Assembly (NCBI GenBank): GCA_002839375.1
Contig: PGXY01000011.1
Coordinates: 248,001 to 312,000 of the forward strand
Direction: 5' to 3'
Length of the DNA stretch: 64,000 nucleotides
Origin: Spirochaetae bacterium HGW-Spirochaetae-1
GTDB taxonomy: Bacteria > Spirochaetota > UBA4802 > UBA5550
In this document: positions 10,152 to 19,112 of the stretch, piece by piece
Layout: the number at the start of each line of letters is the position of its first letter
How positions within the stretch are numbered: position 1 is the first letter of the stretch
Translations under genes and position numbers: made by a program
Notes under the pieces: generated by a model
What the model was told of the DNA's origin: nothing
The model's database searches: none
What the model saw: the letters and a program-made list of their open reading frames with translations, nothing else

Positions 10152-12491
10152 TTATTTTGATTTTTCCACTTTAAATTTATTCGCGATGGTTTTCATTTTA
10201 TCGGACTTGTCTTTCAATGTCTCGGCGGATTCGGCTACTACCTGTGCAGAACCGGCAACGGTCTGGACCGATTCATTTACCCTGGAGATGGCCTTCAGTA
10301 TTTCGGAACTGGTGATCTTCTGTTCCCCCGTTGCGCCTGCTATCTGTTCGGACATTTGATTGATGTCCTCCACATCGATCATGATCTGTTCGCTTCCGCT
10401 GATCTGTTCCGAAGCCGATACGGCGATTTCCTCGATGAGTTTTGCGGCGATCTCTATCTTGTGGATCATGTCCGTGATAGCCGTAGCGGTTTGGGTTACC
10501 AGTCTGGCCCCGTTTGCCACATCGGCCCTGGTTTTCCGTATAACTTCCTCGATTTCCTTGGTGCTCTGGGCAGTGGCGTCGGCAAGTTTTGATATCTCCT
10601 GGGAAACGACGGCAAAGCCCTTCCCGTGTTCGCCGGCCCTTGCCGCTTCGATGGCGGCATTGAGGGATAGGAGGTTTATCTGGTCCGAGATGTCGTTGAT
10701 CATTCCCACGATGTCAACAATTCTTTCCGAAGATTTGGATATCTGTGCTATGCTCAGCGTCGTCTCCTGGAGCATCTTCTCCGTGTTGCGGGCGTTTTCT
10801 ACCGTGGTTTTGGTTTCCCTGCTCACATTGGAGGAATATTCGGCGACAGTCTTTGTTGCCGCCGTAAGTTCCTCCATGGCGGCCGTGGTCATTGATACCC
10901 TGTCGGCCTGCTTTGAAGCGGCGTTTGCGACGCTGTCAATTGTGGCCATGAGCTCTTCATTGGCCGATGTCGTTTCCTCGAGAGAAGCGGCCTGGTTCTG
11001 TGATTCTGTTTCAAGCGACCTGCTCGCCTGGGCAAGATCCTCGGCGTTCTGGTACAGGTCATAGGTCATATCCCTTATATTTGTGAAGGCTTCCTTGCTG
11101 CGTACGATCATGACGTTGATGGAACCGATCAGTTCGTCGATCTCACTGCGCATGGCGTTTTTATATACCGTGCAGTCCGGGCAGTAAGCGCACTTGTCTC
11201 CGGGGTTTACGGGAGCTCCCTCATTACAGAGCGTGCCTTCAATATCCCAACAGGCCCGGTTGGGACTGTCAAAGGCGGGACACTCCTTCCTGGTGCAGTG
11301 TTTGGCGTCTTTGCATTTTATGTAATGAGTCTGCGGGATAAAGAGACTCAGATCCCCCTGGCTGACCTGTGCCGCCACATCGATAACCTGCCGCAGTCTT
11401 CCTGTTATGCGTCCGGCGATGAAGTTGCTGACGAAGAGCAGTGACGGTATGCCTCCGAGAATGACAACGAGGATGATGAAGAAGATGATATCCATGGTGT
11501 GCATTATATCGGAATAGGCCGCCCTGGCGACGATGATCCAGTCCCATTTCGGGTAATAGGTGAAAAAGGCGATCTGTTCGCTCACGGTGCCGCTGCTGTC
11601 CCTGTAGTAGTAGGTTGTTTCCCCCTCTTTCTTTTCGACGATCTCCCGTATGAATTTTTTTCCCGAAACGGCGTCCTCCTGATCCTTGAGGTTCTGTCCC
11701 TGGAAAATGGGGTGCCACACAGCCTGGTGTTGGGAGTTCAGGACATAGATATAGCCCCTGGAAGCAATTTTCGTGGATTGCAGCATGTCAAAAACGGCCG
11801 ATTTCGGCGCAGGAACGCCGGCGTACAGGGCGCCGATGACGGTGCCCTTATTGTTCCGTATCGGTTCGTAATGGGTTATGGTCCATTTTCCCACGACCAT
11901 GGCCCGTCCCCGGTAAGCCTTACCTGAAGAGATGGTGCGGAATACCAGGCTTTCGCTGGGGATATATGTATCAATGGCCCGGGAGCCGTCGGTTTTTTTT
12001 ACATTGGTGGCTATCCTGATCAGCCTGTTGTCATAGAGCTGGAAAATCGTTGATGTTGCGCCTTTCACGGCTATACGGTCGGTGATGGCGTCCACGTCGT
12101 TATGATTATTGTAAAAAGCGCCGGCATCGGATCGCATTGTTGGCAGATCGACGGCTGTTGTTTCCCCCGTATCCTGGTTGGTCACCGTTACCCTGCGGAA
12201 TGTCTTTTCGAAGCGGATATTGCGGTGCCGGGTGAATTCATTTTTTGCTACGGTCCAGGCTTTATCAATCTCGTTCAGAAGTCGCCGATCAAGTTCATCG
12301 CTCTGGATCTCGCACATGGTCTTGATATTGTTAACAGCGTTCTGCATGGTTTGCTTCGTCTGTTCCAGGATGGATTGGCGTGCGAAAAAGAATATTATAA
12401 GAAGGGAGCCCACCAGTGGGATAATAGCGGCCATGGACATGTATTTGAATATAGTTCCTTTTAGTCCATAGAAGAATTTTCGGAAATTCAT
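10152..12491 (-). CDS. Methyl-accepting chemotaxis protein with Cache-type sensor and eight-cysteine module
   Basis: Chemoreceptor of 779 residues. An N-terminal membrane helix (~15-35) is followed by a large extracytoplasmic region (~36-330) resembling a Cache sensor, with [17 protein letters not shown] and [16 protein letters not shown] strands. A second membrane helix (~332-355) and a HAMP-like segment follow. Residues ~393-443 hold an eight-cysteine cluster ([30 protein letters not shown]) like the two-CW modules of some chemoreceptors, which could bind a metal or sense redox. The signalling domain ends the protein, with the highly conserved hairpin [19 protein letters not shown]. The AAS-rich methylation helices flank it. 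It is probably transcribed alone, with ~290 bases of AT-rich DNA upstream. Confidence 0.93.
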   Translation of the reverse strand: MNFRKFFYGLKGTIFKYMSMAAIIPLVGSLLIIFFFARQSILEQTKQTMQNAVNNIKTMCEIQSDELDRRLLNEIDKAWTVAKNEFTRHRNIRFEKTFRRVTVTNQDTGETTAVDLPTMRSDAGAFYNNHNDVDAITDRIAVKGATSTIFQLYDNRLIRIATNVKKTDGSRAIDTYIPSESLVFRTISSGKAYRGRAMVVGKWTITHYEPIRNNKGTVIGALYAGVPAPKSAVFDMLQSTKIASRGYIYVLNSQHQAVWHPIFQGQNLKDQEDAVSGKKFIREIVEKKEGETTYYYRDSSGTVSEQIAFFTYYPKWDWIIVARAAYSDIMHTMDIIFFIILVVILGGIPSLLFVSNFIAGRITGRLRQVIDVAAQVSQGDLSLFIPQTHYIKCKDAKHCTRKECPAFDSPNRACWDIEGTLCNEGAPVNPGDKCAYCPDCTVYKNAMRSEIDELIGSINVMIVRSKEAFTNIRDMTYDLYQNAEDLAQASRSLETESQNQAASLEETTSANEELMATIDSVANAASKQADRVSMTTAAMEELTAATKTVAEYSSNVSRETKTTVENARNTEKMLQETTLSIAQISKSSERIVDIVGMINDISDQINLLSLNAAIEAARAGEHGKGFAVVSQEISKLADATAQSTKEIEEVIRKTRADVANGARLVTQTATAITDMIHKIEIAAKLIEEIAVSASEQISGSEQIMIDVEDINQMSEQIAGATGEQKITSSEILKAISRVNESVQTVAGSAQVVAESAETLKDKSDKMKTIANKFKVEKSK

Positions 12492-12810
12492 GTATGTGCC
12501 TCTTTTACTCTTTGATTATTCCCGCTAGCTGCTGAAGCGTTGCTTTTCAATGCATATCCATGCTAATGAACAATTGTTAACTGTCAATGTATTCTCTCAT
12601 CAATTATTGCGGTAACGTAAATTAATTGTTGTTTAAATATGAGGTGGTCAATGCAGATCAGGCAATCGCACTATTCATATTGATTTAATTATAGTACTAC
12701 TCGATAATAATGTCAATGATGGCGAAATATTTTTTTAAGCTTGTATTAGGGACAGTATGCCGTCACAATAGTATTCATTATTGAAAAAAGGTTCTTGGGA
12801 ATGCGGGTGT

Positions 12811-14061
12811 ATGGAAAGACATTTCGGTTTTGTCTCAACGCGGATTGCAGGTAATGACGGTGTAAGCCTGGAAACGGGGAAATGGGCGGCCGTGCTTTAT
12901 AAGATGGGGCACCGTTGTTTTTATTTTTCCGGTCTGAATGACAGGCCCGGGACGGTTGCATTCACCTGTGAAGAGGCTTTTTTTCAACATCGGGAAATCG
13001 AAGAAATCAATGCGGGGCTCTTTGGCGTCGAACAAAGCATAAGGGAAATCCATGATCGTGTCGGGGTGATGAAGAATAAAATACTGGACGATCTGTCGGA
13101 ATTCGTAAAGAAATTTTCCATTGACATTCTGGTCGTTGAAAACGCCCTGGCGATTCCCATGAACATTCCCCTGGGGCTGGCCCTCTGTGAATTCATAGCA
13201 CAAGGGAATGTTCCCGTTATTGCCCATCACCATGATTTCTACTGGGAGCGGGACAGGTATGCGGTACACAGCGCGGTAGATTATCTGGAAACGGCATTCC
13301 CGCCCGATCTGCCCACGGTGGAACATGTCGTCATAAATACTCTTTCGGCACGCTCCCTCAAATTACGTCGGGGAATCGAAAGCATGGTAATACCCAACGT
13401 CCTTGACTTTTCAGCGCCGCCTCCGGCAATAGGGACATCACTCATAGGCCGGGTCCGTGATGCGGCCGGATTAGCTCCCGGCGATCCCATGATTCTGCAG
13501 CCAACGCGGATCATTCCCAGGAAGTGTATCGAAAGATCCATCGAACTCGTCGCGCACCTTGAAATGCAGGAGCCGGTCCTGGTCATATCCCACCCTTCGG
13601 GTGATGAAGGAGATGAGTACAGGGATGTGATAATCCGTTTCGCCGGCGAAAGGGGTGTACGCCTGGCCTTTCTCGATCCCGGTGCCGGCGGGATCGCGGC
13701 GGAATTTTCACTGGAGGCGATTTACGGGGCTGCAGACCTGGTAACCTATCCATCGTCCTGTGAGGGTTTCGGCAATGCCCTCCTCGAGGCCGTATATTAC
13801 GGGAAACCGGTCCTGGTGAACCGCTATCCCGTCTTTATTGCCGATATCGAACAGAGGGGATTCAAACTGATACTTATGAATGATGCAATTTCATCCGATA
13901 TTGTACTTGGAGTGAAGGGAGTCCTGGCTGACCGTTTGGGCCGTGAAGAAAAGGCCCGGATAAATTATTCAATCGCCGCGAAATACTATTCCTTCGATGT
14001 GCTGGAAAACTCGCTTCGCGCTCTTCTTGAAAGGCCGGGCCTGCGGGGTGTTTCAGCATAA
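12811..14061 (+). CDS. GT-B fold glycosyltransferase (GT4-like)
   Basis: Probable GT4-type glycosyltransferase using a nucleotide sugar. The N-terminal half opens with HFGFVSTRIAGNDGVSLETG, a glycine-containing start typical of GT-B enzymes, and contains DILVVENALAIPMNIPLG and a histidine-rich VIAHHHDFYWERDR motif. The C-terminal half has the donor-site strand ILQPTRIIPRKCIERSIEL and the EX7E motif in SCEGFGNALLEAVYYGKPV. The open frame starts at TTG 12781; I prefer ATG 12811 (MERHFGFVST), because the extra ten residues look unconserved. No ribosome-binding site is clear for either. Acceptor unknown: the nearest genes are chemotaxis and c-di-GMP related, not a polysaccharide cluster. Confidence 0.8.
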   Translation: MERHFGFVSTRIAGNDGVSLETGKWAAVLYKMGHRCFYFSGLNDRPGTVAFTCEEAFFQHREIEEINAGLFGVEQSIREIHDRVGVMKNKILDDLSEFVKKFSIDILVVENALAIPMNIPLGLALCEFIAQGNVPVIAHHHDFYWERDRYAVHSAVDYLETAFPPDLPTVEHVVINTLSARSLKLRRGIESMVIPNVLDFSAPPPAIGTSLIGRVRDAAGLAPGDPMILQPTRIIPRKCIERSIELVAHLEMQEPVLVISHPSGDEGDEYRDVIIRFAGERGVRLAFLDPGAGGIAAEFSLEAIYGAADLVTYPSSCEGFGNALLEAVYYGKPVLVNRYPVFIADIEQRGFKLILMNDAISSDIVLGVKGVLADRLGREEKARINYSIAAKYYSFDVLENSLRALLERPGLRGVSA

Positions 14062-14135
14062 CGGATTTAATTTGCAGGATACATAAACGAGACGGAAATG
14101 ATTCATCCAATTAACGAAAAACGGGAGGTTTACTG

Positions 14136-14552
14136 ATGGCAATACCGACATTGGGAGAGATGCTTGTAAAGGATGGTGTAATCACAGGGGAGCAGCTTGA
14201 TCGGGCCCTGGCCCTTCAGAAGAGCAGGAGAGATCAGGTTAATCTCATCGGTATTATACTGATAAAGCTCGGTTTCATAGACAAGGTCACCTTCATAAAA
14301 TACCTGGAACTCCAGACGGAGATGGTGACGGCAAGCCATAGGGAAAAATTTGTGCCCAGGATCGGTGAGCTCCTTGTTCAGAATGAAGTGATAACCAGGG
14401 AACAACTCGAAGAGGCTATTGAAATTCAGGACAGGCGAGGCTCGGGGCCCCTGGGAATAATTCTGATAAATCTGAAACTCATTGATCAGGATCTGCTGCT
14501 GAAGTACCTTCTCAAGCAGATACAGTACGCCCTGGGTGATGATAATGAGTGA
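14136..14552 (+). CDS. Stand-alone tandem MshEN-like (GspE/PilB N-domain) protein
   Basis: A 138-residue protein made of four copies of a ~24-residue unit resembling the (R)LGxxLxxxGxIxxxxLxxxLxxQ motif of MshEN domains. The copies lie at residues 5-28 (TLGEMLVKDGVIT), 37-60 (LIGIILIKLGFID), 75-98 (RIGELLVQNEVIT) and 105-128 (PLGIILINLKLID). Two copies make one MshEN domain, so this is two domains with no ATPase attached. MshEN domains of type II secretion and type IV pilus ATPases bind cyclic-di-GMP. Here the motif arginine survives only in copy 3, and that copy lacks the usual glycine, so binding is uncertain. A GGGAGG box lies 7 bases before the ATG. It follows a glycosyltransferase by 74 bases and may share its transcript. 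Confidence 0.75.
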   Translation: MAIPTLGEMLVKDGVITGEQLDRALALQKSRRDQVNLIGIILIKLGFIDKVTFIKYLELQTEMVTASHREKFVPRIGELLVQNEVITREQLEEAIEIQDRRGSGPLGIILINLKLIDQDLLLKYLLKQIQYALGDDNE

Positions 14553-14575
14553 CGGGAGCCTCCCGGCACGCTGTT

Positions 14576-15289
14576 TCAGATTTCAATTTCCTTGCATATG
14601 ATCATGGGCGTTTCCTCTTCTTCGGGGGAAACGCGGTATAGAACGTCATGCCTGCCGGCGATAAGGCTTCGCGCCTGAAGGAAATCCTTGTATGACGATT
14701 TTACCCCGCACACCTTCACGATAACGGAATCTGCCAGTGAAGCACCGCGCACATATATTTCCCGGTCACGCAGGAATTTTTCCTCCGGCAATTCATTTTT
14801 TTTCAGGGAAAAGGTGGGTGAGAAGATAATTCTCGCTTGGTTGTCGCGCATGAATAGAAAACTTTCATCGTGAAAAACATCGGCGCATATGAGCACGCCG
14901 AAATTATATCCGTAGGCATGAAAAACCCTGTAATCGTCACCGGGAGTAATTTTTCCCACTTCGGCGAAGAAGAGATTTTTTTTTCGGTAAAAACCCAGTT
15001 CCCTGCCGCGGTCGTAAATGAAGGTAGTGTTGTACATGTTTCCCGCCTGCACCTCGGGCATGGTACCGCCGATTACTACCGTATCCAGCTCTTTCGAGAG
15101 GACGGCTATGCGCTTTTTCTGGAGCCTTTCATTATGGTCGGTCTGTCCGTGGTTGCCCAGAACCGTGTTGACGAAAAAGTATTCCGGGAAGCAGACAAAA
15201 TGGGGCCGGAATTTTCTCATAACTGCAGCATCGTCATGAGAAATGGTTGTACCCAGAGGCTTCTGGTAGAGAACGATCCTTGCTTTCAT
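14576..15289 (-). CDS. Carbon-nitrogen hydrolase (nitrilase superfamily)
   Basis: Nitrilase-fold amidase-type enzyme. The Glu-Lys-Cys triad is visible: Glu in VCFPEYFFV, Lys in YRKKNLFFAEVG, and Cys in FGVLICADVFHDE. The GGTMPEVQAGNMYNT segment between them is also typical. At ~237 residues it is slightly short for the family (260-300), mainly at the C-terminus. I choose ATG 15289 (MKARIVLYQK) over a TTG eight codons upstream; a CAGGAT box is close to it. The substrate cannot be predicted. It is convergent with the MshEN-like gene and divergent from the ECF sigma factor gene. Confidence 0.8.
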   Translation of the reverse strand: MKARIVLYQKPLGTTISHDDAAVMRKFRPHFVCFPEYFFVNTVLGNHGQTDHNERLQKKRIAVLSKELDTVVIGGTMPEVQAGNMYNTTFIYDRGRELGFYRKKNLFFAEVGKITPGDDYRVFHAYGYNFGVLICADVFHDESFLFMRDNQARIIFSPTFSLKKNELPEEKFLRDREIYVRGASLADSVIVKVCGVKSSYKDFLQARSLIAGRHDVLYRVSPEEEETPMIICKEIEI

Positions 15290-15459
15290 ATCCTGACAAT
15301 TATTATCGTGCAACTGTATTTAAGAAAGAACTTTTTCAGTATTTAATCTTCCGTGTTAAAAAAACCATGAGAAAAATTGTCACTTTTCACCACCTCCTTA
15401 CGCTTAGAGTATGATGATTGATTGGGGTCAATCCACTACCACGAGGGGAGAAAATACAA

Positions 15460-15996
15460 ATGAAAATGAATGCAGGTCATTATGATGATATGTTTACTTC
15501 AATGTACAGCATGTATTATGAACGGGCGGCACGGCTGATATTTCGCATAACCGGCAATGATGACATCAGCCGTGAATTAGCGCAGGATGTTTTCATCCAG
15601 GTTTACAAAAATATTGCCCGCATATCATCGGAGAAGGGGAGCCTGAAATTTTATATACTGACGATTGCGCGCAACAGGGCCATTGACTACCTGAGGAAAA
15701 GGAGTGTGGAGGAAGCCAGGTACAGGGAAAAGTTTCTTGAGGAGGTTGCGCTTGATGGAAAATTTTATGACGCCATTGAGAACTGTTTTATCGAAGGGGA
15801 AATCTTCTCGACGCTCCACGATACGATCAATGAGTTCCCTGAAACGGAACGGCTGGTTTTTATCGGAAAAAATTTTGAGAACAAAACATTCGCCGATTTA
15901 TGCCAGAGTTCAAATCTTTCATTTTATAAGATCAAGAAAATTGAACAGAAAATAAGGGGCAGGATCAGAAGATCCATAGCGCCTTTTTTTTCATGA
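15460..15996 (+). CDS. ECF-type RNA polymerase sigma factor
   Basis: Extracytoplasmic-function sigma-70 family factor. Region 2 is recognisable from YYERAARLIFRITGN through RELAQDVFIQVYKNI to LTIARNRAIDYLRKRS. Region 4 is divergent: the helix-turn-helix area reads ENKTFADLCQSSNLSFYKIKK. Start ATG 15460 is 9 bases after GAGGGGAG; the frame stays open to 15418 but without a site. The last residues are basic (IRGRIRRSIAPFFS). No anti-sigma gene adjoins it: downstream are two hairpins and then a helicase gene. The signal that controls it is therefore unknown. It could regulate itself or its divergent nitrilase-like neighbour. Confidence 0.87.
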   Translation: MKMNAGHYDDMFTSMYSMYYERAARLIFRITGNDDISRELAQDVFIQVYKNIARISSEKGSLKFYILTIARNRAIDYLRKRSVEEARYREKFLEEVALDGKFYDAIENCFIEGEIFSTLHDTINEFPETERLVFIGKNFENKTFADLCQSSNLSFYKIKKIEQKIRGRIRRSIAPFFS

Positions 15997-15998
15997 AA

Positions 15999-16042
15999 TT
16001 CCTGCCGTAGTGACAGATCGCGGCCTGTCATTACGGCAGGAA
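15999..16042. repeat. Long 18-bp hairpin after the sigma factor gene
   Basis: TTCCTGCCGTAGTGACAG pairs with CTGTCATTACGGCAGGAA over all 18 positions with a single G-U pair, around an 8-base loop. It starts two bases after the stop codon. No T-run follows on either strand, so transcript-end protection or a repeat element is as likely as a terminator. Confidence 0.6.
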
Positions 16043-16104
16043 TAAAAAGTACTTGAAAATATATCGCTTTTATCCATTATGTCTCATGTAGGTGATCTTT
16101 TTTT

Positions 16105-16136
16105 ACAATCCCCCTTCAGGTAAGGGGGATTGTTTT
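16105..16136 (+). terminator. Probable terminator upstream of the SNF2 helicase gene
   Basis: Perfect 12-bp stem ACAATCCCCCTT / AAGGGGGATTGT with loop CAGGT, followed by a short TTT. It would end transcription from the sigma factor gene. The short T-run makes the call moderate. Confidence 0.55.
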
Positions 16137-16260
16137 AGGTCCCTGCCGTAAATTTATTTATACTATTATACTATGCGCTTTAGGCTGATTGATTCCTGAC
16201 TCAGGATGCCGGTAGTACCTTCCCCGGAAATAGTGCGGACAGAATAAACGATATAACCCG

Positions 16261-19098
16261 ATGAAAGCTGAATTCATACAGGATGAACAGGATCTCTTTT
16301 CCTACTCGAAAGATGACCTGGCGACGCGGCATGAAGCCGCTCCCCTGGCGGACATTGACGGCGAATCCGCTGTGAAGGAAATCATCAGGAGCGGTCATAT
16401 CCCCGCCGATGACCGTTTCTATCTGAAAACCGAGTCCTATATCCTCCAGCTGGCCTATGCCTATAATAAAATACTGTCTCTTTCCAATTCGCGCACCAGG
16501 ATTCTCGCGCACCAGGTTGAGAGCACGTATAAAATAGTGAACGCCCTGAATCAGCGTTTCCTCATCGCCGATGAGGTGGGCCTGGGAAAGACCATAGAGG
16601 CCGGCCTTGTCATCAAGGAGCTTATTTACCGCTATGGATACCGCCGCATCATGATTGCATGCCCTGCATCGCTTTTGTACCAGTGGCAGGCGGAGATGAA
16701 GAGCAAGTTTAACGAAAATTTCATCATCATGGACCGCAAGACCCTGTCCCGGGCCCGTAAAGCGGCAGGGGCCGGCGGCAATGCCTGGGAAATTCATGAC
16801 AAGATCATCTGCTCTCTGGATTTCATCAAAAGCGACAGTTTTTCCGATGAGATGAAGAATACAGCCTGGGATGCCGTTATATTCGACGAGGCCCACCGTC
16901 TGCGCAGAGATGCCCAGCACAGCACACTTGCCTATACCGTGGCGGAAATTATCTCTGAAAAAACAAAGTCCATGCTCCTTCTCTCGGCCACACCGTTCCG
17001 CGGCAAGCTGGAGGAACTGTATTATCTCATAGCTCTCCTGGACAGAAATATCCTGGGACCTTTTCAGTCCTTTTATAATGATTACTGCATGAACAACGCC
17101 GATGTGGCGGCCCTGCGGCGGAAATTATCGGAGGTCGTGATCCGCCGAACAAAGAGGGAAGTGGGAGGATTCACCCTCAGGCACGCCCGGACGATTCGGT
17201 TCGACCTGTATCCCGATGAGCGGAATCTCTACGAAGAAACGACCAGGTATGTCGTCGAGGAATTCAACCGCGCCCTCCAGACCGAGAACAGGGCCGTGGG
17301 ATTCGTCATGACCGTTTTTCAAAAGCTCCTGGATTCATCGTCGTACGCACTGCTGTCGGCACTGAGGAACAGGCACAAGCGTCTCGAGGATCTCGTGAGC
17401 CGGGCCGGAAGCAGCGCTGCCATTGTTACTGACCTTAAAAACAGGACAGACGATGATATGGCCGAGGAGGAAAACGAGGAAAACATCATCGACGCAACAC
17501 TGGAAAAAACCCTGGAAGAGCTGAAAGTCGAAATGATGACCATAGATCGGCTCATAGGGCTTGCCGAAAAGATAGATGTCGACAAAAAAGGGGAAAAACT
17601 TCTCGAGCTTGTTCAGGCCCTGGTCCGGCGCGGCATCAAAAAGTTTCTCATATTCACCCAGTTTCGTACTACCCAGGATTATCTTTTCAACCTGCTAAAG
17701 GACTACCGAACCGTGGTCTTCAACGGGTCCATGAGCGGCGAGGAAAAGGAGGAGGCGATCCTGTGCTTCAAGGGCGACAGCGAGATACTTATAGCCACGG
17801 AGGCCGGCGGCGAGGGGCGAAACATGCAGTTCTGCAATGTCCTGATAAATTATGATCTTCCCTGGTCCCCGCTGAAAATTGAACAGCGTATCGGAAGAAT
17901 TCACCGTTTCGGTCAGCCCAAAGATGTATACATCTATAACTTTTCAACCACGGGGACCGTGGCCGAACGGGTCCTGGAGGTTCTCACCCATAAACTGCAC
18001 CTCTTCGAGGAATCGATCGGCCCTCCCGATGTCATGCTCGGCCAGATTGAGGATGAACTGAAGCTGGGGAACCTCATTATGGATATGGTGACGGGGCGCA
18101 AAAAGGAAAAGAACATCGATGAAGAGATCGACGGCAGGATTGCCCTGGCGAGACAGAACTATGAAAAGCTGTCGGAACTGACCGTTGCCGATAAAATGGA
18201 TTTCAACTATGACGAGTATTACCGCATAACGTTGAAGGAACGCCAGTTCACCAATCACCGCATTGAAAATTTTGTGAAAAGGCTCCAGGAGGAGGATGAT
18301 TATCCCCTGCGGTTCCTTTCAAAGCAGCACCGGGGAAACAATCTCTATCCCGTTAAATATAATGATGAGGGCATCAGTGGGAAATACGGCACGTTTGACA
18401 GCCTGACGGCACTGGACAATGAGAACCTGGAATTCCTGGCCTTCGGCCATCCCATAATTGACCGGTTCATACGGCACGCCCAGAGTCCCGATTTCGGCGG
18501 GTTTGCCGGCATCAAGATGATAAAATGGGACCGACAATGCACGGCCTTCATGGTAAACTATGTAGTCACCTATCGTTCCGTGCAGGAAACGAAGGAACTT
18601 GTACCGGTATGCGTGGTCATGGAAGGGGATCTCGATGACCATTTGCTGGCCGAACTGGAACTCGAGGCCGTTGAACAGGAGCCCATGGAGGGATCGGCCG
18701 GCATTGAGATGGAACGGATAAGCGGCTTTCTTTCCGACAATGCCGATGAGCTTTTCGCCGGTGGACGGGCCCGCCTGCTGGTGAAGGTCCGCGAAAGAAT
18801 CACGTATATGAGCGACAGCCTGGATTTTCGCATAGACCCGCACCTGGAAAAGATTCGCAATTCCTATGATAAAACGATAAAGGAACTGGAAGAAAAGCTG
18901 GAGCTCCAGGAGAGCAGGATGAAGTGGTACGGCAAGGATATGCGGAGCGCCGTGACGCGGACCACGAACCGGATCATGAAGGCTCAGAGGGAGAAGGAAC
19001 ATCTCATCGATACCTACAAGGGATACCTGGGCATAACCTATTCTGTCAGGGTGCTGAATGCCGGTGTATTGCTAACGGGAAATCAAAAGGGGGTGTGA
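16261..19098 (+). CDS. SNF2/RapA-like superfamily 2 helicase
   Basis: A 945-residue SNF2-family ATPase that probably translocates on double-stranded DNA. Motif I is DEVGLGKT at residues 104-111, motif II is DEAH at 209-212, and motif III is LLSATPFRG. The C-terminal helicase lobe has KFLIFTQFRTTQDYL, IATEAGGEGRNMQF and the motif VI segment QRIGRIHRFGQ. The final ~300 residues hold a coiled-coil stretch (~855-920). The layout resembles RapA/HepA, which recycles stalled RNA polymerase, but the same ATPase also serves several phage-defence systems. No nuclease, methylase or other defence gene is beside it, so I do not call it defence. The ATG has no clear ribosome-binding site. Confidence 0.88.
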   Translation: MKAEFIQDEQDLFSYSKDDLATRHEAAPLADIDGESAVKEIIRSGHIPADDRFYLKTESYILQLAYAYNKILSLSNSRTRILAHQVESTYKIVNALNQRFLIADEVGLGKTIEAGLVIKELIYRYGYRRIMIACPASLLYQWQAEMKSKFNENFIIMDRKTLSRARKAAGAGGNAWEIHDKIICSLDFIKSDSFSDEMKNTAWDAVIFDEAHRLRRDAQHSTLAYTVAEIISEKTKSMLLLSATPFRGKLEELYYLIALLDRNILGPFQSFYNDYCMNNADVAALRRKLSEVVIRRTKREVGGFTLRHARTIRFDLYPDERNLYEETTRYVVEEFNRALQTENRAVGFVMTVFQKLLDSSSYALLSALRNRHKRLEDLVSRAGSSAAIVTDLKNRTDDDMAEEENEENIIDATLEKTLEELKVEMMTIDRLIGLAEKIDVDKKGEKLLELVQALVRRGIKKFLIFTQFRTTQDYLFNLLKDYRTVVFNGSMSGEEKEEAILCFKGDSEILIATEAGGEGRNMQFCNVLINYDLPWSPLKIEQRIGRIHRFGQPKDVYIYNFSTTGTVAERVLEVLTHKLHLFEESIGPPDVMLGQIEDELKLGNLIMDMVTGRKKEKNIDEEIDGRIALARQNYEKLSELTVADKMDFNYDEYYRITLKERQFTNHRIENFVKRLQEEDDYPLRFLSKQHRGNNLYPVKYNDEGISGKYGTFDSLTALDNENLEFLAFGHPIIDRFIRHAQSPDFGGFAGIKMIKWDRQCTAFMVNYVVTYRSVQETKELVPVCVVMEGDLDDHLLAELELEAVEQEPMEGSAGIEMERISGFLSDNADELFAGGRARLLVKVRERITYMSDSLDFRIDPHLEKIRNSYDKTIKELEEKLELQESRMKWYGKDMRSAVTRTTNRIMKAQREKEHLIDTYKGYLGITYSVRVLNAGVLLTGNQKGV

Positions 19099-19112
19099 GC
19101 ATTCCTTCCGGA

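Noticed and set aside
16261-19098. SNF2 helicase as part of an anti-phage system
   Set aside because: No nuclease, methyltransferase, phospholipase-D or other defence gene adjoins it; the neighbours are a sigma factor and a c-di-GMP enzyme.
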